Shown here: positions 56,944-64,000 of the stretch, piece by piece | Layout of the letters: each line of letters opens with the position of its first letter | How positions within the stretch are numbered: position 1 is the stretch's first letter | Assembly (NCBI GenBank): GCA_038503035.1 | Contig: JAVSML010001088.1 | Location: forward strand, 1 to 64,000 | From: Crocodylus rhombifer | Taxonomy: Eukaryota > Chordata > Crocodylia > Crocodylidae | Direction: 5' to 3' | DNA length: 64,000 nucleotides | Position numbers and translations under genes: made by a program | Notes under the pieces: generated by a model | What the model saw: the letters and a program-made list of their open reading frames with translations, nothing else | Database searches by the model: none | Told to the model about the DNA's origin: nothing

Positions 56944-58581
56944 CAACTGACAACTGACGCCCAGGAAAAAGCCAACCTATTAAATAGGTACTTTGTGTCA
57001 GTCTTTCATCAGTCACACGGGATGCTCATGCCTGCTATGGGACAGGGAAATCTGGGTGAGGGGGATCCCATACCCTCCATCAATGCTGACCTCGTGAAGG
57101 AACACCTTGAGAAGCTGGATACCTTCAAGTCAGCTGGCCCTGACAATCTGCACCCCAGGGTACTCAAGGAGCTGGTAAGCATCATAGCCCAGCCCCTGGC
57201 ACGGATCTTTGAAAACTCCTGGCGCTCTGGTGTAGTGCCCGAAGACTGGAAGAAGGCCAATGTGGTGCCGATCTTCAAGAAAGGGAGGAGAGTGGATCCG
57301 GCTAACTACAGGCCCATTAGCCTGACTTCTATCCTGGGGAAGATCTTAGAAAAGTTTATTAAGGAGGCCATCCTTGAGGGACTGGCCCAGGCTAACATTC
57401 TAAGGGACAGCCAGCATGGGTTTGTTATGGGTGGGTCTTGTTTGACCAATCTCATTTCCTTCTATGACCAGGTGACCTATCACCTGGACAAGGGAGAAGA
57501 GATTGATGTCATATATCTTGACTTCAAAAAAGCTTTTGATCTGGTATCCCATGATCACCTCTTGGCCAAACTGCCCAGTTGTGGCCTTGGCTCCACCACG
57601 ATCCGCTGGCTGGGAAATTGGCTTCGTGGTCGGACCCAGAGGGTTGTGATTGATGGCAGTCACTCATCGTGGTGCCCTGTGACCAGTGGGGTCCCTCAAG
57701 GCTCTGCCCTGGGACCCATACTGTTCAACATCTTCATTAACGATGTGGACATTGGAGTCAGGAGTGGACTGGCCAAGTTCGCCGATGACACCAAACTTTG
57801 GGGCAAAGCATCCACGCCAGAAGATAGGCGGGTGATCCAGGCTGACCTGGACAAGCTCAGCAAATGGGCAGACGAGAACCTCATGGTGTTTAACACCGAT
57901 AAATGCAAGGTTCTCCACCTTGGGAGGAAAAACCTGCAGCACCCTTATAGGCTTAGCAGTGCTACGTTGGTTAGCACTACAGAAGAAAGAGACTTGGGGG
58001 TCATCATTGACCACAAGATGAACATGAGCCTGCAATGCGATGCTGCGGCTAGTAAAGCGACCAAAATGCTGGCGTGCATCCATAGATGCTTCTCGAGCAA
58101 ATCCCGGGACGTCATTCTCCCCTTGTACTCGGCCTTGGTGAGGCCGCAGCTGGAGTACTGCATCCAGTTTTGGGCTCCACAATTCAAAAAGGATGTGGAG
58201 AAGCTTGAGAGAGTGCAGAGGAGAGCCACGCGCATGATCAGAGGTCAGGAAAACAGATCTTACGATGACAGGCTGAGAGCCATGGGACTCTTTAGCCTGG
58301 AAAAGCGCAGGCTCAGGGGTGATCTGATGGCCACCTATAAGTTTATCAGGGGTGACCACCAGGACCTGGAGGAACATCTGTTCACCAGAGCGCCCCAAGG
58401 GATGACGAGGTCGAATGGTCACAAACTCCTGCAAGACCGTTTCAGACTGGACATAAGGAAGAATTTCTTTACTGCCCGAGCCCCCAAGGTCTGGAACAGT
58501 CTGCCAGCGGAGGTGGTTCAAGCACCTACATTGAACACCTTGAAGAGTAAATTGGATGCTTATCTTGCTGGGATCCTATGA
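56944..58581 (+). CDS. CR1 ORF2 reverse transcriptase, uninterrupted partial frame
   Basis: About 545 codons open to a stop at 58579-58581. Domains in order: linker TTDAQEKANLLNRYFVSVF; RT entry FKSAGPDNLHPRVLKEL; EDWKKANVVPIFKKGRRVDP; YRPISLTSILGKILEKFIKE; QHGFVMGGSCLTNLISFYDQ; first acidic block DVIYLDFKKAFDLVSHDHLL; SGVPQGSALGPILFNIFIND; active site [14 protein letters not shown]; thumb and C-terminus ERDLGVIIDHKMNMSLQCDA, LVRPQLEYCIQFWAPQFKKD. All reverse transcriptase catalytic residues are present. The endonuclease and ORF1 are missing through 5' truncation, and the frame runs upstream into unrelated flank without an authentic start, so it cannot act as a complete LINE protein. No host function is implied. 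Confidence 0.93.
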   Translation, partial: QLTTDAQEKANLLNRYFVSVFHQSHGMLMPAMGQGNLGEGDPIPSINADLVKEHLEKLDTFKSAGPDNLHPRVLKELVSIIAQPLARIFENSWRSGVVPEDWKKANVVPIFKKGRRVDPANYRPISLTSILGKILEKFIKEAILEGLAQANILRDSQHGFVMGGSCLTNLISFYDQVTYHLDKGEEIDVIYLDFKKAFDLVSHDHLLAKLPSCGLGSTTIRWLGNWLRGRTQRVVIDGSHSSWCPVTSGVPQGSALGPILFNIFINDVDIGVRSGLAKFADDTKLWGKASTPEDRRVIQADLDKLSKWADENLMVFNTDKCKVLHLGRKNLQHPYRLSSATLVSTTEERDLGVIIDHKMNMSLQCDAAASKATKMLACIHRCFSSKSRDVILPLYSALVRPQLEYCIQFWAPQFKKDVEKLERVQRRATRMIRGQENRSYDDRLRAMGLFSLEKRRLRGDLMATYKFIRGDHQDLEEHLFTRAPQGMTRSNGHKLLQDRFRLDIRKNFFTARAPKVWNSLPAEVVQAPTLNTLKSKLDAYLAGIL

Positions 58582-58674
58582 CCCCAGCTGACTTCCTGCC
58601 CTTTGGGCAGGGGGCTGGACTCGATGATCTCCCGAGGTCCCTTCCAGCCCTAATGTCTATGAAATCTATGAAAA
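56944..58674 (+). mobile_element. CR1 LINE, 5'-truncated, best-preserved copy
   Basis: CR1 homology begins at CAACTGACAACTGACGCCCA (56944; compare CAACTGATAACTGATGCCC on the minus strand near 3630) and ends with GTCTATGAAATCTATGAAAA. The 3' UTR after the stop is only about 90 bp. It represents the reference copy for the subfamily at 6.4, 41 and 53.7 kb. Confidence 0.96.
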
Positions 58675-61600
58675 GGTAAGGTTCTGGGCTGTGTCTTTGA
58701 GACCTTCATGACACTTGTGCCTATCTTGGATTGTTCCAGATGTTGGGGAAACTCCAGTTTTGCCTAAATTATATCGATCTCCATGTGCTACTAGGTGGGC
58801 CACAGAATTGCCCAGAACCTTTGAAGTTCTCCATGCTATGGTCTGCCACAATGCACTTCTTCATGCATTCCTGCTAGAACTTGTGGAAGGCACTGGAGGG
58901 TAACCTATGTCTGTTTTCCAGTCACTATGTTAGCTGGCTCCCCTTAGCCAAATCAGGGCTTCTCTGAGTCCTTTATATTACTTTCACCCTTCTACCACCT
59001 GGCATTAAGGGTCCAGAGTGGGAGTCAGGATCAAACTTCACTAATTAGATAATTTGACATTCCTTATCTCTAGAAGGTATTTGTTCACTTACAAGGTTTC
59101 CTGTTTCCTGTCAGCACTAGTGAAATACTTATAAATAAAGAGAAAAATGAGAGCATTCAGAATAGCTGGGTGAATACTGTGGATGCCTCCCTACATATGA
59201 ACACTCGCATAGAAATAGTTAATATATTAAAACATTAATATATTCACAGGTAGAGCAACCACAAAGAAAAGCTTGTGGACCTTTGCCAGTCTATAATTTA
59301 AAGAGTCACAGACAACATCAAACTGTCTTTTAGCTGTAGAATTCATCCAGGTCTGTTGATGACAAAAGTAACGTGGGTAAGATGGATGAGCTAAGGTATA
59401 GGCGACTTTGTAGAAGCTTCTGGGAATAGGCTTCATCTATGGTATTTCTTGCAAGGGTACTGTAATCTTACAAAATTATTGTTTCTTGAAAAGTAACACT
59501 TCTTCCCTTCCCCCCACCACCTTTAACGTCTTTCTATTAAAAACAAACAAACAAACAAAACATTCTAAAAAATGGGGAAAAATCTGCTTCAAGTATCTGA
59601 GAAGTTGCAAAATCTTTTTGTGGCTGTGTACATTATAGGGTAAACCCCCATGATTGTGGTATTGTTACAGCCCTTATTATTTATTGTATAGAAATTTAAC
59701 AGCTATGTATTGCCTAAATATGTAGTTATGGACTTTAGAACATTTATTATTTACTTGGAAGACCATAATGGGTCTGAATGATCTACTGTGTAAGTACACA
59801 TTCAGTCATTTAAAAAAAAATGCATATTGTTTACTTGATTGACCATATACCAGACCACGATAGAAGCACTATTGTTTAGTCAATACTGCTTTGGGACCAT
59901 GCCAGCCTAATAAGTGAATAGGTATTCAAAAGTGTTTCTAAAACATACATTATTTACCCAGTATTAGGAGTGTAGCTTTTCATAAGTGTTTTTAAAGTGT
60001 ATGTTACTAGTGTATTTTCCCAATAGTGATTATGGTTAAACACTTGGGATTTTTTTATCTTAAGAGAAAGTACCTCTGAAAGTGCCTTGGAAAATTTTAA
60101 AGCTCCAGTATGAATACAAAAATAGGAATATAGGGATTGCTATGCCAAAAAGACCAATATTACTACTATTAGCAATAGTGTTACAGTGGTATTTATAGGC
60201 CCCAGGTGAGATTAGAACCCATTCTTGTAGTCACTGTACAAATACACTGGTACAGTATTTTCAGTTTCTGAACTGATCTTTACAAATCCCACACAGTTAA
60301 CTGGCTTTCTTACAATAAAAATACCAGCCCTGATTACATTCACAATTATTAAAACGTAATTATATTAAATCAATCACTCTTAAGGATCTGATTCACACGG
60401 GCTAAAGCTTACTTTCTTACACAATTTTCAATTATTAATATATGTAAAGATTAGCATAATTCCTCCTCAAGAAATTAATGTTCCTCTGAAGAAGAAAAAT
60501 AATTACAGTATATTCATTTTGACATACTGAAATAGCTTCATATTTACAAAAAGTAATTAAGTGTTGATCGGATGGTGGCATTTTCTCATTTTCTAATAAG
60601 CTGATCCACCCATCTAAACTGTTTTTCATCCTACCCAAATACCTTTGCACTTAACTACTGAGGTTCAGACCTGTAAGTACCTCCAAATCCTGCTGTAAGA
60701 TGTCCTCCTAAGAATTCCACCAAGTATCTGCTGTTTGTAGTTGCAGAGGTTTCTCTTCATACCCCTGGTCCTTGTTTCATTAGGTGTGTTAGGAAATTGT
60801 GATCCTGTGATTTTCAAAAGCTATTAAAATGCTATTAAAAAGGAAAAAGAGGCCTGGCTGCACTCATGGAGCAGCATGATAAGTGGTGGGAGGATGCACC
60901 TGTGGGTCTACTAAACTGCTGTTGACTCTGCTGCTGAAGCCACAACTGTCTTGGTCCCTGCTGCTGTCACCTTTAGTGCAGACCTTGACTGTTATGCCTC
61001 TAGCAGCATTTGTAAACTTCTCAGTCATTTTGTGTGCCTTCCCTTCCAAATCTCCACCTGGCTATTTCATCTGGAAAGTGCAACATGAAACTTCAACATG
61101 AAGTTTCAACATGAAACTTTCCTCTGGAATCTTCACAGCAAGTCTTTCATCTATCATAGCAATTTTTCTTATATTCTTTAATTGCGTCTGTGAATTTTAG
61201 CTTGAATCTCTAAAAGCAACTAGAAATTTGACTTATTCTGATTTTTTTCTGTAAGGATATTTCCCTAGCTCACTTCACTGCTAGCAGGGATATGCAGCCA
61301 ATGGCTACCAGTTCATGGCATTTTGTTCAGAAGCTTAATCGCATTAATTGTGCTTCCATTTTCAGCCCATATTTTGGCTTGAAATATGCCACAGCAATAG
61401 TTAAGAATGGATACCCAAAATAATGCCAATAGGAGTACAAAGACTAACAACTGAGTAACTTCCCCCCCACCCTTTTCAGCACTCTGTAAAAATAGGGTGA
61501 CAATTAAAAATTGTAGATAAACCCTTTCTGTTTGGCAGAGAGCAATGGTTTCTCTAAGTACACTTAAATCCAATTATCTCCTGCTGACTTCTTTAGCAGA

Positions 61601-62288
61601 TATTTGAGTCTTGAGGCAAAGTTTAGTTGACCCACAATAATAGGGCACATAAACAACCTTTTGTAAAATGAGCTTTTATTCATGAGCAGCCCCCTTTATT
61701 CCACTTTCAAGAGTTGTGAAGGCTCTTCAATATGTAGTTTTATAACTTATTTTTTAAATTCATATTGAGGTTTTAGTTCAGAAGCCTAAGCAGAGCAGTG
61801 CAGCTGCAAACATGCTTATTTTCTAGCAATGGGTACTATTAATTCTTTTAGGACTAAACTTCTGCACCATTCTCTATAGTCTCATATAAAAGATTGTGGG
61901 ACTCAAGTTTGTGATATCATGTTTCTTCCATAATTTTTTCCCCTGCAGTTCAAGTACTTTTCTATTGTCTGGCCTCTCTAATAATAGATTGAAAACATAA
62001 AAATAGATGTCACTCTGGAACAAATACAGAAGGTGAGCATGTCAAAATTGAAATGGATATACAATTCAAATAAATATTCACTAATATTTGTATTTAATAG
62101 CCATTACATTGAAATACAGTATAAAGTCAATTCTTCATATTAGTTGGGATCAAAACCCATTTATAAAATTAAATCTTTCAGTTAATGTAAAACATTAAAC
62201 AAACACTATGGTATGTAATGTATGCAACATATGTATAATTTCTTTTTCCATTTGTTGATTATTTTAAGTATTTTTCCCTTTTACTCAC
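58675..62288. other. AT-rich DNA, no gene seen
   Basis: It holds a short (AAAC)n run near 59543-59560 and a stretch at 61082-61117 with three alternating AACATGAAACTT/CAACATGAAGTTT units. No exon was recognised. It could be intron of a minus-strand gene if the 62-63 kb exons are real. Confidence 0.45.
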
Positions 62289-62539
62289 AATCGGTTCCAC
62301 GTGTCCTATGTACCACATAGGTTGATGGCACATCCTGTGTTCAGGTAACTGGACAGTCTGGATAATCGGTGTGGGCATAAGTGGCATTCTGTTATGTATG
62401 CTTACAAACCAAGTTGCTAGTGAAGATGTGTCATATATCAATTCAAAATGTTGTAAACGCTTGGTTAAAGATTGTGTATTCAAACGAGATCTTTCTCCAA
62501 AGTCTTCTTTCAGTGCAATATCCACAATACCTCTAATCA
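62289..62539 (-). CDS. Candidate internal coding exon, unidentified
   Basis: The minus strand is open for 83 codons between an acceptor-like AG (TTTATCAG at 62540) and a strong donor GTGAGT (62288-62283). The frame reads IRGIVDIALKEDFGERSRLN, TQSLTKRLQHFELIYDTSSL, ATWFVSIHNRMPLMPTPIIQ, ending HRMCHQPMWYIGHVEPI. Composition is protein-like, unlike the AT-driven chance frames around it. An in-frame stop lies ten codons upstream of the acceptor. The acceptor's pyrimidine tract is weak. Length 251 bp; it starts after the first base of a codon and ends on a codon boundary. No match came to mind; an old transposon remnant is a possible alternative. Confidence 0.45.
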
Positions 62540-62649
62540 CTGATAAATCATTCTGGATTTATAGCTGTGACTGAGAGAAGTATTTGGCCTGCAGATATAT
62601 ACAGCTGTGTCACTGGGTAGTGTATGAACTCCTTCCCTCCCCCAGTTCC

Positions 62650-62760
62650 TATCAAATTGCATCAGTAGTCCCTATGAACCAGGGTCCCATTGTGCTAGGT
62701 ACCATACAAACACAATAGATGGTCTTTGACCAAAATAACTTACAAGCTTTTGATATTCTC
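62650..62760 (-). repeat. MIR/L2-like remnant
   Basis: GAACCAGGGTCCCATTGTGC followed by TAGGTACCATACAAACACA and CAAAATAACTTACAAGC matches the common amniote order GGGGCCCCATTGTGCTAGGC..TACAAACACA..AGAGCTTACAATC. It is the reverse orientation of the remnant at 48175-48300, and lies between the two candidate exons. Confidence 0.6.
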
Positions 62761-63027
62761 ATAAAAGGAAGAAAAAACTTGGTTTTATTAATTTTGTGAA
62801 TATTTTTCTGTAAGAAAACAACTTTCTGTAAAATGACCGAATCACTCCTTCACCTGTTAAATTGCAAGCTCTTCTAAACCTTCCTTCTTTATAATGCAGA
62901 CTTTAAACAGATGATAAACCTACATTGTGTTTAGATGGGGGCTTCTTCACTAGGCACTTGTTTTTCCTTGTAAGATTAACTAAAGTTGGATTTGTTTGTC
63001 TCTTATTCTTGGGGGTGCTCAACTTAC

Positions 63028-63281
63028 CATATGGGAGGCCTGGGTGATGCTGGGGAGGTTCCAGGGGGGGTCTTGATGGTGTCTTGAGGGCCACTTCCTT
63101 GACTTCTCCCATCTTTCCCTGAAGACATCTTGGCAGTAATGAAATATTGGCAGTTTGTGATGATAGTCTTATGAAATGAAGTTACAGTACACACAGTATG
63201 GTTCCCTAGTGCTTTGTTGCTAAGTAGTGCTTGTGCATGTTTAATCCTTTCCTTGAAATTTCCAAAATAGAAAATAGACAC
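63028..63281 (-). CDS. Candidate internal coding exon, unidentified
   Basis: The minus strand has a textbook acceptor (TTTTGCTTTTCTCCAG ending at 63282) and a textbook donor (GTAAGT, 63027-63022). Between them only one of three frames is open, for 84 codons: VSIFYFGNFKERIKHAQALL, SNKALGNHTVCTVTSFHKTI, ITNCQYFITAKMSSGKDGRS, then a proline-rich end KTPPGTSPASPRPPI. The frame meets a stop (TGG TAA) just inside the donor, as expected for an exon. Length 254 bp, starting on a codon boundary and ending two bases into a codon. It cannot be joined directly to 62289-62539, since every in-frame acceptor tried there gives a stop, so an exon between them or a different junction is required. I do not recognise the protein; it looks globular with a flexible proline/serine tail. 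Confidence 0.55.
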
Positions 63282-64000
63282 CTGGAGAAAAGCAAAATTA
63301 TTCATCTTCGACCTGAAATATGTTTTCTTACACTGCTAAATAAAGGGCTACACAAATTCCTTATTTACACACCCACATTATGCCAATGTACACGTTAACC
63401 TTTACAGTTGGCAGAAAACAGGAAATTGCCTGCCAGTTTCTGTTTTGTATAGATTGATGTAATCAAGCATGGCACTACAGTATGAAATATGTAATGAATG
63501 ATGTTAGCCTTAGACTATATATCATGATATTGCAGTGCAGCAGTCAGGGAATGTTATGGAAAAATTGACAAAACTGGTTGAGCCCATGCCTCAGTTACAA
63601 AGGATTTGCATCATAGATATAATTGGCTCAGTGTTTTAACCTCTGTGCAGGTACATCTACTGGGTCTCTGGATCACAATACTAGCATCTAGCATAAATGT
63701 ATTGCTATAGTGGAAAAAAAATCAGGTTGAAATCCTGGGAAATTTGTTGCTAACTTCAGTGGGATAGAATATCACCTATTGGTTTCTCAGCTAATATACT
63801 ATAAAGCCAGTTTTCATTCAGATATCTTATATATGCTACTGTGTTTACTGCCAGCAAAACTGCTTTATTCTAAATGCAGCTCTTCTGCAGATAGCTTTCC
63901 AGATCTGTCCTTAAACAAGATATCTGAGACGGTCTCTGCTACCAACTTACTCCAATGATGATAAATTTAAAAGGAAAAGACTCAGCAATTGGACTAACAA
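63282..64000. other. No gene seen
   Basis: AT-rich DNA upstream, on the minus strand, of the candidate exon. Probably intron if that exon is real. Confidence 0.45.

Noticed and set aside
57664..58521. 285-codon open frame antisense to the CR1 reverse transcriptase (and a similar 209-codon one at 6519-7148)
   Set aside because: Both are the exact antisense of the conserved ORF2 C-terminal text; the openness follows from sense codon usage, and the frames run off the element ends differently.
59227..59436. 69-codon minus-strand frame with somewhat protein-like text
   Set aside because: No acceptor or donor at plausible edges; part of the text resembles transposon-derived non-coding DNA. Not strong enough to list as an exon.
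62903..63112. Alternative minus-strand frame through the donor of the 63.0-kb exon
   Set aside because: It overlaps the better-supported exon in another frame and would read through the consensus GTAAGT donor.

Overview
This is vertebrate nuclear DNA, most likely from a crocodilian. The evidence is many 5'-truncated CR1 LINEs on both strands, whose 3' tips are short ATTCTATGA/TTTCATAGA-type repeats of the crocodilian, turtle and bird kind. There are also abundant short DNA-transposon derivatives, faint old MIR/L2-like SINE remnants and long AT-rich stretches without reading frames. No operon, ribosome-binding site, CRISPR array or prokaryotic feature is present. The crocodilian assignment is inferred from repeat style, not proven.

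Layout. 0-5 kb: a decayed tRNA-Glu-like sequence, an inverted repeat around a microsatellite, a dead Tx1/L1-like LINE, and a CR1 on the minus strand split by a 745-bp solo LTR with a 5-bp target duplication. 5-25 kb: seven further CR1/L3 copies or tips, including a 2.7-kb minus-strand copy with endonuclease and reverse transcriptase remnants at 16.4-19.1 kb, interleaved with short terminal-inverted-repeat elements that share a GGGTGCATCTACAC-like end. 25-35 kb: AT-rich, with an old MIR-like SINE, a hAT-type MITE (29.0 kb), a deleted Tc1/mariner element with about 133-bp inverted repeats (29.7-30.3 kb) and a fold-back element near 31.4 kb. 34.7-38.5 kb: paired tRNA-like modules, a microsatellite, a MITE, and a CpG-rich 1.8-kb LTR-like element (36672-38489) full of tandem repeats and flanked by a 5-bp duplication. 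39.1-41.4 kb: a broken hAT transposase gene of the ZBED/GTF2IRD2 type. Its N-terminal part is inverted relative to the rest, and a 54-bp segment is shared at the two breakpoints. 41-64 kb: mostly AT-rich non-coding DNA with a 400-bp assembly gap, more CR1 copies, and a CR1 at 56.9-58.7 kb whose reverse transcriptase frame is uninterrupted.

Host genes. No complete gene is visible. Two minus-strand segments at 63028-63281 and 62289-62539 look like internal coding exons: each has a single open frame bounded by an acceptor and a donor. A weaker one lies at 47052-47124. If real, the right half of the window is intron of a large minus-strand gene. I could not identify the protein, and the two best exons are not phase-compatible if joined directly.

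How the parts relate. The window is a layered record of transposition. The solo LTR lies inside a CR1, a MITE lies inside an L3-like CR1, and a CR1 lies inside the hAT remnant, which gives relative insertion ages. I see no new functional system. The observations most worth a second look are the unidentified exons, the CpG-rich repeat-bearing LTR, the inverted hAT gene and the MITE family.
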